A DNA stretch of 64,000 bases, taken from Nonomuraea polychroma. GTDB taxonomy: Bacteria; Actinomycetota; Actinomycetes; Streptosporangiales; Streptosporangiaceae. Below the pieces are notes generated by a model. It saw only the letters and a list, made by a program, of their open reading frames with translations, made no database searches and had not been told where the DNA came from. Shown here piece after piece: positions 31,613-40,521 of this stretch (its first letter is position 1; the number at the start of each line of letters is the position of its first letter). The position numbers and the translations under genes are program-made. Location of the stretch: contig NZ_SAUN01000001.1 in assembly GCF_004011505.1 (NCBI RefSeq), forward strand, positions 5,545,501 through 5,609,500. Direction: 5' to 3'.

Positions 31613-34600
31613 CTACTTGATCTCGTACGCCCTGATGACGGTCTGGGTGAAGGCGTTGCCACCGGTGTCGGCGGCCTTGACGCGGAGGGAGGCGAACTTT
31701 CCGCGCGCCGAGGCCGGGTGCCAGGTCTCGGCGGACCAGCCGCCCTTGGACGGGTGCACCAGTGTGGGCAACCAGGTGCGGCCGTCGTCGTAAGAGATCT
31801 CCAGCGTGAGCGTGCGCAGCTTCAGGTCGGGCGAGCCTGCCTGGCGCTGGACGCGGAGCGGGATGCGCGTGTGGCCCACGGCGGCCCGGTTGCGGTCATC
31901 GAGCTCCGGGTTGGCCTTGACGGTCAGCAGCGGCAGCGCCGGCCGGGTGCCCGGCTCGGGGGTCTTCGACCGGAACCGCCACTCCGCGCTGACCCGGGTG
32001 GAGAACTTGGTCAAGGCCGGCGCTCGGTCGGCGGTGATCGTGTACCGGTAGTCGCTCTCCTTCCGCTCGGCGGGCACGTCGATCAAGGAGGGCAGGTAGT
32101 CGTCGGCGAAGATCTCCTTGCCGTCGCGGTAGAGCTTGGCCTGCGGTGAGACGTATTCACTGAAGGAGTGACGATCGGCCGTCCCGTCGTCGAACAGGCT
32201 CACCGTGAACTGCAGCATGTTCTCCTCCCGCAGGTTGTAGTCACCGTCGGGGTTGAGCCCGGCCCCGAAGACGCCGGTGTTCCAGCGGTCCTCGGCCTTC
32301 TGGCCGGCGCGGTAGACGGTGGTCTGGCCGAAGAAGAACTGGTCGAGGTCGTTGAGGCCCTCCGGCGGCGTCTTGTACTGGACGAAGGACGGGTACCAGC
32401 CGGTGTCGCCGGGCGTGTAGTACTCGGTCCGGTGGAACGGGAGCGGGATGCGGGACACGTGGCTGTACGGCATCCAGGCCAGCGTCTTCCCGTACAGCAC
32501 GGGCAGCGCCATGTGCTCGCCGATCTTGCCGTCCTGCTGGGCGGCGTACGTGGAGGTGACCTCGGCCAGGTCGCCGCGGCGCGGACGGTAGCCGGGGTCG
32601 GCGGGGATGCGCGGCTCGGCCTTCATCAGGTGGTAAAAGTACGGGCTGTCGTCATAGCTGCCGTCGCCCTTGGGCTTGGCCCACTGGGTCCAGCGGTAGT
32701 AGGCGAAGTTCTTGCCGGCCGTGCGGGTCGTCGGGATGGCCTTGATGCCTTCGACGCGGTCCGCGCCCCACATGGAGTTCAGGTCCACGTCCACGCCGAA
32801 GGGCTGCATGCCCTCGATGAGCTGCAGCATGCCGAGCATGCCGATGGCCAGCCGCGCGGTCGGCTCCTCCGTACGCACGTCCACCGGCTTGGCCCGGCGG
32901 GCGTCGGCGGTGACGGTGCGGTCGGCGTCGAGGGTGAACTCCGGCTCGGCGGCCATCACCAGCGTGCCGTCGTGGTCGGCCATCAAGGTGACGACCGTGT
33001 AGCGGTGACCCTTGAGCAGCCGCAGGTCCAGGGTGCCGCCGGTGATGTCGTAGTTGGTCTGTTCCTTGGCGTCGAGGTCGATCACCCCGGCGAAGGCGTT
33101 CTGGGCGGGCTGCCCGTCCGTGCCGGTGAAGGTCAGCTTGAGGCCGCGCTTCTCCGGTTCGACGCGCATGCCGATGCCGGTGCGTACGGTGACGTCGCCG
33201 CCCTTGGCCACGACCGTGCCGCTGTAGATGCCGGTGGCGCCGGGCCGGGCGGTCACCGTGACCTGGGCGGTGCCGTGCGCGGGCACCTCGACCGTGGTGG
33301 CGCCGAGCGCGAACACCGTCGCCGGCTCGCCGTGCCCGTCCTTGGCCGTCACATCGAGCTCCAGCCGGACGGCGGCGTCGCCGTCGTTGCGGTAGGTGAG
33401 CGTGCGCTCCTTCGGCTCGTTGTCAGGCAGCTCGACGTCTCCCATGGAGAGCGAGACCGGCTCGGCCGTGACCTGCTGGGTGACGGCCCGGGCGACGTCC
33501 ACGCGGCCGGAGCCCTGGACATAGGCGCCCAGTTCCTCACCGGGGGCGGTGGACGCCATGAGCGCCGCCTTGATGCGGTCGGCCTTCCAGTCGGGGTGCA
33601 GGCCGGCGACGATCGCCGCGGCGCCCGCCACGTGCGGGGTGGCCATGGACGTGCCGCTCATCGCCGTGTAGGAGTCCTCAACGGGTTGTCCGGCGGCGGC
33701 CCTGGCCGCGACGATGCCCACGCCGGGCGCGATCAGGTCCGGCTTGACCGCGGCGTCGCCGGGGCGCGGGCCGGTGCTGCTGAAATCGGCCACCGTGTCG
33801 GCGTCGCGGTAGGAGGCGCCGACCGACAGCGCGCTGTCCGCGCTGCTCGGGGAGCCGAGGCGCTGGGGCCCGTCGTTGCCCGCGGCGATCACGAACAGCG
33901 TGCCGTACTTCTCCGTGAGGTTGTCGACGGCCTGCTCCAGCGGGTCGGTGCCGGGCGCGTCAGGGCCACCGAGGCTGAGGTTGGCGACGCGGGCGCCGTT
34001 CTCCGCGGCCCACGTCATGCCCTCGATGATGCCCGAGTCGGGACAGAACCCGCTCTGGTCGCAGACCTTGCCGATGAGCAGCCGGGCGCCGGGGGCGACG
34101 CCCTTGTGCTTGCCGCCCGAGGCGGCGCCGGAGCCGGCGATCGTGGACGAGACGTGGGTGCCGTGGCCGTGCAGGTCGCGCGTGTCCGGCTCGGAGGTGA
34201 AGTTCTCGGCCTTGGCGACCAGGCCTTGCAGATCGGGGTGGGCGGGGTCGTAGCCGGTGTCGAGGACCGCGACGGGGACGTCCTTGCCGGTGTGGCCGGC
34301 CGCCCAGGCCGCGGGCGCGCCGATGTGCGGGACGCTGACGTCGAGCGACACCTTGGCCTTGCCGTCGAGCCAGATCTTCGCGGGCGTCGCCGACGTCCTG
34401 GCCTGCGCGGTCAGTGTCTTCCAGAGCGCACCGGTACGGGGCTCGTTCCTGGCCACGCCGTTGATCGCGGGCAGTGGGCGCCCGCCCGCGGCCCTGAGCG
34501 TGGCGGTGTCGGCCTGCTCCGGGTAGGTCAGGATGAGCGGGAGCCCGGGGCCGGCGGCGTCGTCGTAGCCGAGCGCGGCCAGCTTGGTGACGTTGAACAG

Positions 34601-34900
34601 CCGGGGGTCCAGCGTGCCCGCCGCCAGAAGGGGCATCGCGTCCACGGGCACGATGCTGAGCCCGTCCGTGGACCGGCGGTGCACGAAGTCGATCTTCTCC
34701 CGGCCGGGGGCGGGAGCGATGTCGAGCTGGGTCTGCTTGTCGGGGAGCGCGCGGAGGGTGACCTTGTCCCCAGTGATGAGGGTGATCGTCCTGGCGGGCT
34801 CTAACTGGGCCGGGGGCGGGGTGGGTGCCGCCTGAGCCGGTACGGCGGCCGTTGTGACGGCCAGTATCACGGCGCCCAGAATGGCGATTCTCTGTTGCAC
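31613..34900 (-). CDS. Secreted subtilisin-like serine peptidase (S8)
   Basis: 1095 residues from the GTG at 34898-34900, which begins a Sec signal peptide (VQQRIAILGAVILAVTTAAV to AQA). The propeptide is about 30-190. The S8 domain is about 195-470, with Asp214 (AVLDTGYDPAHPDL), His246 (HGHGTHVSS), oxyanion Asn342 (AAGNDGP) and Ser418 (GTSMATPHVAG). The long C-terminal part is beta-rich, probably Fn3/jelly-roll modules that bind substrate. Typical of large extracellular proteases of filamentous actinomycetes. It is divergent from a helix-turn-helix regulator at 34992, which may control it. Confidence 0.93.
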   Translation of the reverse strand: MQQRIAILGAVILAVTTAAVPAQAAPTPPPAQLEPARTITLITGDKVTLRALPDKQTQLDIAPAPGREKIDFVHRRSTDGLSIVPVDAMPLLAAGTLDPRLFNVTKLAALGYDDAAGPGLPLILTYPEQADTATLRAAGGRPLPAINGVARNEPRTGALWKTLTAQARTSATPAKIWLDGKAKVSLDVSVPHIGAPAAWAAGHTGKDVPVAVLDTGYDPAHPDLQGLVAKAENFTSEPDTRDLHGHGTHVSSTIAGSGAASGGKHKGVAPGARLLIGKVCDQSGFCPDSGIIEGMTWAAENGARVANLSLGGPDAPGTDPLEQAVDNLTEKYGTLFVIAAGNDGPQRLGSPSSADSALSVGASYRDADTVADFSSTGPRPGDAAVKPDLIAPGVGIVAARAAAGQPVEDSYTAMSGTSMATPHVAGAAAIVAGLHPDWKADRIKAALMASTAPGEELGAYVQGSGRVDVARAVTQQVTAEPVSLSMGDVELPDNEPKERTLTYRNDGDAAVRLELDVTAKDGHGEPATVFALGATTVEVPAHGTAQVTVTARPGATGIYSGTVVAKGGDVTVRTGIGMRVEPEKRGLKLTFTGTDGQPAQNAFAGVIDLDAKEQTNYDITGGTLDLRLLKGHRYTVVTLMADHDGTLVMAAEPEFTLDADRTVTADARRAKPVDVRTEEPTARLAIGMLGMLQLIEGMQPFGVDVDLNSMWGADRVEGIKAIPTTRTAGKNFAYYRWTQWAKPKGDGSYDDSPYFYHLMKAEPRIPADPGYRPRRGDLAEVTSTYAAQQDGKIGEHMALPVLYGKTLAWMPYSHVSRIPLPFHRTEYYTPGDTGWYPSFVQYKTPPEGLNDLDQFFFGQTTVYRAGQKAEDRWNTGVFGAGLNPDGDYNLREENMLQFTVSLFDDGTADRHSFSEYVSPQAKLYRDGKEIFADDYLPSLIDVPAERKESDYRYTITADRAPALTKFSTRVSAEWRFRSKTPEPGTRPALPLLTVKANPELDDRNRAAVGHTRIPLRVQRQAGSPDLKLRTLTLEISYDDGRTWLPTLVHPSKGGWSAETWHPASARGKFASLRVKAADTGGNAFTQTVIRAYEIK

Positions 34901-34991
34901 ACCCCGCTTTCTAACTGCCAGTGAATTTTGGGGACAAGGTGGTTCCTGTGGCCTATTGCGGCAACTGCCGGAAATGGCCAAGATCGGGGCC

Positions 34992-36005
34992 ATGCAAGAA
35001 GACGGCCGGGCGCTGGAGATCGTCGGCATCAGCACGTTCGACGAGCGCATCTACCGGGGCGTGCTGGCCTGCCCCGGCATCACGGTGCAGGAGCTCGTCA
35101 TGCGGAGCGGCGAGAGCGCGGGGCGCATCCAGTCGTCGCTGACCAGGCTCCGCTGCAAGGGCCTGGTCAGCCGCCTCTGGGGCCGCTCGCCCCGCTGGAC
35201 GGCGACGAACCCGGGCACCGCGATCCGCTCGCTGGTCCGCGGCATGCAGAGCGAGCTGGACCGGCTCACCGACACGGCCGACGAACTGGAGGCGGCCTTC
35301 CGCAACGTCGGCACGGACCCCGAGGGGAGCGGGCAGTTCGAGGTCCTGGCCGGGCCCGAGGAGCAGGCCCGCTGGTACGTCCGGCTGCAGCAGGAGGCCA
35401 AGGAGGAGGTGCTGACCTTCGACCGGCCCCCGTACGTGCTGGACTACCACAACCCGCTGCAGACCGACCTGCTCCGCAGCGGCGTGCGCTACCGCACCAT
35501 CTACGTGCCGGAGGCGTTCGACCACACGGGCGCGCTGGACGAGGTGGGCAGCCTGATCAGGGCGGGCGAGGAGGCGCGGATCCTGCCCTCGCTGCCGTTC
35601 AAGATGGCGCTCGTCGACCGGCGGCGGGCGGTCATGCCGCTGCACATGGATCCGCCGCTGACGCGCGGGGTGCTGATCAGGGGGTCCACCATGGTCGTGG
35701 CGCTGGTGGAGCTGTTCGAGCGCCTGTGGCGGGAGGCGCTGCCGGTGCGCCCGGAGTTGTGGTCGTCCGGCTCCTCCTCCTGGCCGGACCCCGGCCAGGA
35801 GGAGGAGCCGGCGGCGGACCTCGGCCTCGAGGATCGCCGGCTGCTGGCGCTTCTGGCGGCCGGGCTCAAGGACGACGCCATCGCCCGCCAGCTCGGCACC
35901 AGCCCGCGCAGCCTCCGCCGCCGCCTGCGCCACCTCCTCGACGAATTGAACGCCGAGACCCGTTTCCAGGCCGGCGCCCAGGCCAGCCGCCGCGGCCTCG
36001 TCTGA
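34992..36005 (+). CDS. TrmB/LuxR-type HTH regulator
   Basis: 337 residues from the ATG at 34992 (343 from the ATG at 34974; neither has a strong ribosome site). An N-terminal TrmB-like winged helix (FDERIYRGVLACPGITVQEL, AGRIQSSLTRLRCKGLVSRL) and a central phospholipase D-like domain (LQQEAKEEVLTFDRPPYVLD, GVRYRTIYVPEAF) are followed by a C-terminal LuxR HTH (LEDRRLLALLAAGLKDDAIA, RQLGTSPRSLRRRLRHLLDE). This three-part architecture is common in streptomycetes, often next to secreted proteases. It is divergent from the S8 peptidase. Confidence 0.88.
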   Translation: MQEDGRALEIVGISTFDERIYRGVLACPGITVQELVMRSGESAGRIQSSLTRLRCKGLVSRLWGRSPRWTATNPGTAIRSLVRGMQSELDRLTDTADELEAAFRNVGTDPEGSGQFEVLAGPEEQARWYVRLQQEAKEEVLTFDRPPYVLDYHNPLQTDLLRSGVRYRTIYVPEAFDHTGALDEVGSLIRAGEEARILPSLPFKMALVDRRRAVMPLHMDPPLTRGVLIRGSTMVVALVELFERLWREALPVRPELWSSGSSSWPDPGQEEEPAADLGLEDRRLLALLAAGLKDDAIARQLGTSPRSLRRRLRHLLDELNAETRFQAGAQASRRGLV

Positions 36006-36136
36006 CCGCCCTGCCCCCACCGGCCGCGCCTGCGAAGACGGTCATGCGACGCGCGACGGTCCCCTCCACCTCCTGGAAACGACCGCGCCCCGGTCGGGGG
36101 GGTGGGGCCGGCGGCGTGGGACGGCCGGTCGGACGG

Positions 36137-36163
36137 GCCGCGCGCCTGCATGTGGCGCGCGGC
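36137..36163. terminator. Terminator between the regulator and glgA
   Basis: A perfect 10-bp stem (GCCGCGCGCC at 36137-36146, GGCGCGCGGC at 36154-36163) with a 7-nt loop lies between convergent genes. Confidence 0.65.
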
Positions 36164-36208
36164 TGCAGGCCCAACGTCCCCCGAGAGGACTCCGGCCGGT
36201 GGGGCGGT

Positions 36209-37381
36209 TCAGGGGCGGAGGGCCGCGTACAGGTCCATGGTGCGGTGGGCGATGCGTTCCCAGGAGAAGTGCTCGACGGCCCTGGCGCGACCTGCCTTGC
36301 CCATCGCGGCGGCCCGCCCCGGGTCCCGTAGCAGGGTGTTGACGCGGTCGGCGAGGTCGACGGCGAAGCGGTCCGGGTCGTGCGGCGTGCCGTCGGCTCC
36401 CTGGGAGATCGGCACGAGCAGCCCCGTCTCCCCGTCGGCCACCACCTCGGGGATGCCGCCGGTGGCCGTCGCGACCACGGCGGTCTCGCAGGCCATCGCC
36501 TCCAGGTTGACGATCCCCATCGGCTCGTAGACCGACGGGCACACGAACACCGTCGCGTGCGTCAGCAACTGGATCACCTCGGGCTTGGGCAACATCTCCT
36601 GGATCCAGAAGACGCCGTCGCGGTCGAGGTCGCGGACGAGCTGGGTCACCTCGGCGGCGATCTCCGTCGTGTCGGGCGCGCCCGCGCACAACACCAGCTG
36701 GGCGTCGGGGTCGAAGGAACGCGCCGCGTGCAGGAGGTGGATCAGGCCCTTCTGGCGGGTGATGCGGCCGACGAAGACGACGTACGGCCTGTCCGGGTCC
36801 ACGCCGTGCTTCACCAGCACGTCCCGGCCGGGGTCGGGGGCGTACTCGGCGGTGTCGATGCCGTTGTGGATGACGCTGACCTTGTCCGGCGGGATCTCCG
36901 GGTACGCGGCCAGGACGTCGCGGCGCATGCCCTCCGAGACCGCGATCACCGCGTCGGCGGCGGCCAGCGCGGTGCGCTCGGCCCACGACGAGATCGTGTA
37001 GCCGCCGCCGAGCTGCTCGGCCTTCCACGGCCGCAGCGGCTCCAGGCTGTGCGTGGTGACCACGTGCGGGATGCCGTGCAACATCTTCGCCACATGACCG
37101 GCAAAGTTGGCATACCAGGTATGGGAGTGCACGACGTCGGCGCCCTGGCAGGCGGCGGCCATCTCCAGGTCGACGCCGAGCACCTGCAGGGCCGCGTTGG
37201 CGTCCCGCAGCCCGCCCGGCACCCGGTAGGCGGAGACGCCCGGCTCGTCGCGGTCGGCGCCGAAGCAGCGCACTCGTACGTCGGCCAGCCGTCGCAGCTC
37301 CCTGGCCAGGTATTCCATGTGCACACCGGCGCCGCCGTACACCTCGGGCGGGTACTCCCGGCTGAGCAGATCAACACGCAT
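36209..37381 (-). CDS. glgA: Glycogen synthase / maltose-1-phosphate synthase (GT4)
   Basis: 390 residues, short for a classical GlgA (about 480) but normal for the actinobacterial type (GlgM-like). Seen: MRVDLLSREYPPEVYGGAGV (KxGG-like donor loop), DVVHSHTWYANFAGHVAKML, VTTHSLEPLRPWK, VFVGRITRQKGLIHLLHAAR and the GT4 ExxxxxxxE element SVYEPMGIVNLEAMACETAV. In actinobacteria such enzymes use ADP-glucose to form maltose-1-phosphate or extend alpha-1,4-glucan. It is divergent from glgC (210 bp apart), which supplies ADP-glucose. Confidence 0.92.
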   Translation of the reverse strand: MRVDLLSREYPPEVYGGAGVHMEYLARELRRLADVRVRCFGADRDEPGVSAYRVPGGLRDANAALQVLGVDLEMAAACQGADVVHSHTWYANFAGHVAKMLHGIPHVVTTHSLEPLRPWKAEQLGGGYTISSWAERTALAAADAVIAVSEGMRRDVLAAYPEIPPDKVSVIHNGIDTAEYAPDPGRDVLVKHGVDPDRPYVVFVGRITRQKGLIHLLHAARSFDPDAQLVLCAGAPDTTEIAAEVTQLVRDLDRDGVFWIQEMLPKPEVIQLLTHATVFVCPSVYEPMGIVNLEAMACETAVVATATGGIPEVVADGETGLLVPISQGADGTPHDPDRFAVDLADRVNTLLRDPGRAAAMGKAGRARAVEHFSWERIAHRTMDLYAALRP

Positions 37382-37456
37382 GACAAGACCTTACGGTGGG
37401 CCGCGTCCAGCAGCCCACCGCAAGGAGCGAATGTCGCACTGACGATCAACGCGAGC

Positions 37457-37510
37457 ATGGGGAACACGATCGGCAACCCCGCGATCGGCAACCCCACCAA
37501 GGGGCGTTGA
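37457..37510 (+). other. Short ORF with internal repeat in the glgA-glgC intergenic region
   Basis: A 17-codon ORF (MGNTIGNPAIGNPTKGR) is built on a 16-bp direct repeat containing gatcggcaacccc. It has no clear ribosome site, and translation is unproven. It could equally be untranslated leader of glgC. Confidence 0.2.
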
Positions 37511-37577
37511 GCGGCAAATCAGGACACGAAGGAAGTTCACCGTGCCGCGATCCGTCGATAGAACGCCCATTTGAGGG

Positions 37578-37583
37578 TAGCGT
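37578..37583 (+). promoter_or_regulatory. Leaderless -10 element of glgC
   Basis: TAGCGT (TANNNT) ends 7 nt before the ATG at 37591 in the absence of a ribosome site, which supports that start against the upstream in-frame one at 37396. Confidence 0.45.
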
Positions 37584-37590
37584 CTCGGGC

Positions 37591-38826
37591 ATGAGGTCCC
37601 GGAGGGTGCTTGCGGTTGTGCTGGCAGGTGGAGAGGGTAAGAGGCTCATGCCGCTCACGGCGGATCGGGCGAAACCGGCGGTGCCGTTCGGGGGGATATA
37701 TCGGCTCATAGATTTCGTGCTGTCGAACCTGGCGAACGGCGGCTTCCTGAAGATCGTTGTCCTGACCCAGTACAAGAACCACAGCCTGGACCGGCACGTC
37801 TCGCGTACCTGGCGGCTGTCGGCGATGCTGGGCAACTACGTGACGCCCGTGCCGGCGCAGCAGCGGCTCGGTCCGCGGTGGTTCTCCGGATCCGCGGACG
37901 CGCTGTTCCAGAACCTCAACCTGATCTACGACGAGATGCCCGAGCACGTGATCGTGTTCGGGGCCGATCACATCTACCGCATGGATCCGCGGCAGATGGT
38001 CGAGCAGCACGAGGACTCCGGCGCCGACGTGACGGTGGCCGCGATCCGGCAGCCGCTGTCGCTGGCCGACCAGTTCGGCGTGATCGAGACCGACCCCCAA
38101 GGGCGCAGGATCGTCGCGTTCAGGGAGAAGCCCAAGGACGCGGTGGGGCTGGCGGACTCCCCCGACGAGGTCTACGCCTCCATGGGCAACTACGTGTTCA
38201 AGACGCAGTCGATGATCGACGCGCTGCGGGAGGACGCGCTCGACCCGACCAGCAAACACGACCTGGGCGGCAACATCATCCCCATGCTGGTCAAGTCCGG
38301 CGGGGCCGACGTGTACGACTTCGCCAACAACATCGTGCCCGGATCGAGCGAGCGCGATCGGGGCTACTGGCGTGACGTGGGGACGCTGGACGCGTACTAC
38401 GACGCCCACATGGATCTCATCTCGGCGCACCCGGTGTTCAACCTGTACAACGACAAATGGCCGATCTTCACCGGGCACGATCCGCTGCCGCCGGCCAAGT
38501 TCGTGCACAACGACGGGGACCGCGTGGGGCGGGCGATCGACTCGCTGGTGTCCCCCGGCGTGATCGTCTCCGGCGGCTCGGCGATCAGGTCGATCCTCTC
38601 CCCCAAGGTGGTGCTGCACTCGCACGCGCGGGTGGAGGACTCGGTCCTGATGGAGAACGTCAAGGTCGGGCGGGGCGCGATCGTGCGCAAGGCGATCATC
38701 GACAAGAACGTGGTGATCCCGGACGGAGCGCGGATCGGGTTCGACCTGGAGTACGACCGCACCCGGTTCGCGCTGACCCGGAGCGGGGTCGTGGTCATCG
38801 GCAAGAACGAGATCGTCGAGCGGTAG
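37591..38826 (+). CDS. glgC: Glucose-1-phosphate adenylyltransferase (ADP-glucose pyrophosphorylase)
   Basis: 411 residues. The nucleotidyltransferase motif VVLAGGEGKRLMPLTADRAK and the PAVPFGGIYRLIDFVLSNL segment are intact, as are HIYRMDPRQMVEQHEDSGAD, the substrate-binding SMGNYVFKTQ, YWRDVGTLDAYYDAHMDLIS and a C-terminal left-handed beta-helix (SGGSAIRSILSPKVVLHSHA, ENVKVGRGAIVRKAIIDKNV). It makes ADP-glucose from ATP and glucose-1-phosphate, the first committed step of glycogen synthesis. A hairpin follows the stop. Confidence 0.97.
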   Translation: MRSRRVLAVVLAGGEGKRLMPLTADRAKPAVPFGGIYRLIDFVLSNLANGGFLKIVVLTQYKNHSLDRHVSRTWRLSAMLGNYVTPVPAQQRLGPRWFSGSADALFQNLNLIYDEMPEHVIVFGADHIYRMDPRQMVEQHEDSGADVTVAAIRQPLSLADQFGVIETDPQGRRIVAFREKPKDAVGLADSPDEVYASMGNYVFKTQSMIDALREDALDPTSKHDLGGNIIPMLVKSGGADVYDFANNIVPGSSERDRGYWRDVGTLDAYYDAHMDLISAHPVFNLYNDKWPIFTGHDPLPPAKFVHNDGDRVGRAIDSLVSPGVIVSGGSAIRSILSPKVVLHSHARVEDSVLMENVKVGRGAIVRKAIIDKNVVIPDGARIGFDLEYDRTRFALTRSGVVVIGKNEIVER

Positions 38827-38835
38827 GCGGCGCGC

Positions 38836-38867
38836 AGCCGGCCTGGGCACGGGGTCCCCGGCCGGCT
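38836..38867 (+). terminator. Terminator after glgC
   Basis: An 8-bp stem (AGCCGGCC at 38836-38843, GGCCGGCT at 38860-38867) starts 9 bp after the stop. The loop is 16 nt. Confidence 0.5.
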
Positions 38868-38935
38868 CGGGCAGGGGGAGGTCGACGATCATGATCTCTC
38901 CCTGCAGCCGCAGTGGGACACGCTAATTACTGTAC

Positions 38936-38950
38936 GTAATCGGCTCCCGT
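38936..38950. promoter_or_regulatory. Palindrome upstream of the Nramp-related gene
   Basis: ATTACTGTACGTAAT has 5-bp arms (ATTAC/GTAAT) around TGTAC. It is an AT-rich island in GC-rich DNA, 90 bp before the transporter start; a likely regulator binding site or promoter element. Confidence 0.4.
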
Positions 38951-39040
38951 GACGTGCTGCAACGCCACGCGACTCCTTTGCCGATTGGGTCTTGATGCCA
39001 CCGTCGTTCGGGATCACGCTGAACGACAGGAGGCAGTGAC

Positions 39041-40519
39041 ATGTCGCACCCACTCGGAGTCAGCCGCCCAGATCTCGAAGTCACCGACCTGCCCACGCCG
39101 GAGGAGGTCTTCAAGGTCTCCAAGATCGGCCCCAAGGAACTCTTCAAATACGCCGTCGGCCCCAGCCTGATCGCGCTCGGCATCTCGATCGGAAGCGGCG
39201 AATGGCTGCTCGGACCGCTGAACGTCGGCCAGTACGGCTTCGTCGGGGTCGGCTGGGTCATCCTGGTCTCGGCCCTGCTGCAGACCTTCTACAACGTGGA
39301 ATGCTCCCGCTACGTCGTCGCCACCGGCGAGACCCCGGTGGTCGGCTGGGGGCGGGTGCCGCCGGGCTGGCCGCTCTGGGTGCCGCTCTCGGTCTTCATC
39401 GTGATCTTCGCGTTCATCGCGGGCGGCTGGGCCGCCTCGGCGGGGCAGGGCGTGTACGCGCTGGTCCACGGCGCGCCGCCGCCCGCCGACGCCACGGAGC
39501 CGCGCTTGTGGGCCATCGCCCTGCTGGTGCTGGTGTTCCTCATCACCGCCGCCGCGCGCCGGGTCAGCCGCGCGCTGGAGCTGGCGAACTGGGTGATGAT
39601 CAGCGCCATCCTCCTCGCCCTGCTGGCCGTCGACCTGCTCGTGGTGCCGTTCAGCATGTGGTGGGAGGGCATCCGCGGCTTCGTCACCCCCGCCGCCCCG
39701 CCCGCCGGGATCACCGCGACCCAGCTCGGCGCCCTGGCCGGGTTCACGGCGCTCGCGTCAGGACTCAACTGGTACGTCATGGGTCACTACCGCGACAAGG
39801 GCTACGGCATGGGCCACCGCGTCGGCTACATCTCGGGCATGCGTGGCGAGCGGCGCCAGATCCTGGCCAGCGGCGTCACCTTCCCCGACGACGAGCGCAA
39901 CCGGGGCCTGTGGCGGCGGTGGTACCGGCTGCTGCTGACCGACATGTGGGGCGTGTTCTTCGTCGGCGCGATCCTCGGCATGCTGCTGCCCACGATCCTC
40001 ATGTCCCAGGCGGTCCAGATGGCCGGCGAGAAGCCCACGCGCGCCAACGTCCCGACGTTCGTGGCCAGCGCGCTGGGCGAGGAGTACGGGCGCACGGCGT
40101 TCTACGTCGCGCTGGTGGTGGGCGTGCTCATCCTGTTCTCCACGCAGCTCGGCATCTTCGAGGCGATGGTGCGGGTGACGACCGACGCCGCCAACGCCAC
40201 CAGCCCACGGCTGCGCCGCCTGATCGAGGGCGACCCGCGCAAGTTCTACTACCCGTTCATGCTCCTGCTGCTGGTGATCATCTCGATCGTCATCTTCCAG
40301 TCGGTGCCCGTGGGGCTGGTGGAGTGGTCGGCCAACATGTCCAACCTGGGGGCGCTGTTCTACCCGTTCCTGCTGATGTATCTCAACAGCAAGCTCCCGC
40401 GCCCGGCGCGCCCCCGGCCGTGGCACTACATCATCCTCGTCCTCAACTTCCTGTTCTTCGGCTTCTTCTTCGTCAACTTCATCGCCGACTTCTTCGGCGA
40501 CCCGCTGGTGACCTTCTGA
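39041..40519 (+). CDS. Nramp-related membrane transporter without the usual metal motifs
   Basis: 492 residues, about 11-12 membrane segments. The order of helices and the loop VGWVILVSALLQTFYNVECS resemble the Nramp/SLC11 superfamily. The TM1 metal motif DPGN is replaced (ALGISIGSGEWLLGP), and TM6 has GLNWYVMGHYRDKG instead of MPH. Such divergent members may carry other ions or none of the usual transition metals. The ATG has GACAGGAGGCAGTGAC upstream (AGGAGG, about 8 nt). It is a single gene between the glgC terminator and a convergent esterase. Confidence 0.7.
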   Translation: MSHPLGVSRPDLEVTDLPTPEEVFKVSKIGPKELFKYAVGPSLIALGISIGSGEWLLGPLNVGQYGFVGVGWVILVSALLQTFYNVECSRYVVATGETPVVGWGRVPPGWPLWVPLSVFIVIFAFIAGGWAASAGQGVYALVHGAPPPADATEPRLWAIALLVLVFLITAAARRVSRALELANWVMISAILLALLAVDLLVVPFSMWWEGIRGFVTPAAPPAGITATQLGALAGFTALASGLNWYVMGHYRDKGYGMGHRVGYISGMRGERRQILASGVTFPDDERNRGLWRRWYRLLLTDMWGVFFVGAILGMLLPTILMSQAVQMAGEKPTRANVPTFVASALGEEYGRTAFYVALVVGVLILFSTQLGIFEAMVRVTTDAANATSPRLRRLIEGDPRKFYYPFMLLLLVIISIVIFQSVPVGLVEWSANMSNLGALFYPFLLMYLNSKLPRPARPRPWHYIILVLNFLFFGFFFVNFIADFFGDPLVTF

Positions 40520-40521
40520 GC

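Noticed and set aside
32168..34804. 878-codon plus-strand ORF opposite the subtilase
   Set aside because: Shadow of a gene whose catalytic motifs are all on the minus strand.
36137..36163. GC palindrome considered as a regulatory site
   Set aside because: It lies between convergent stops, so a terminator is the simpler reading.
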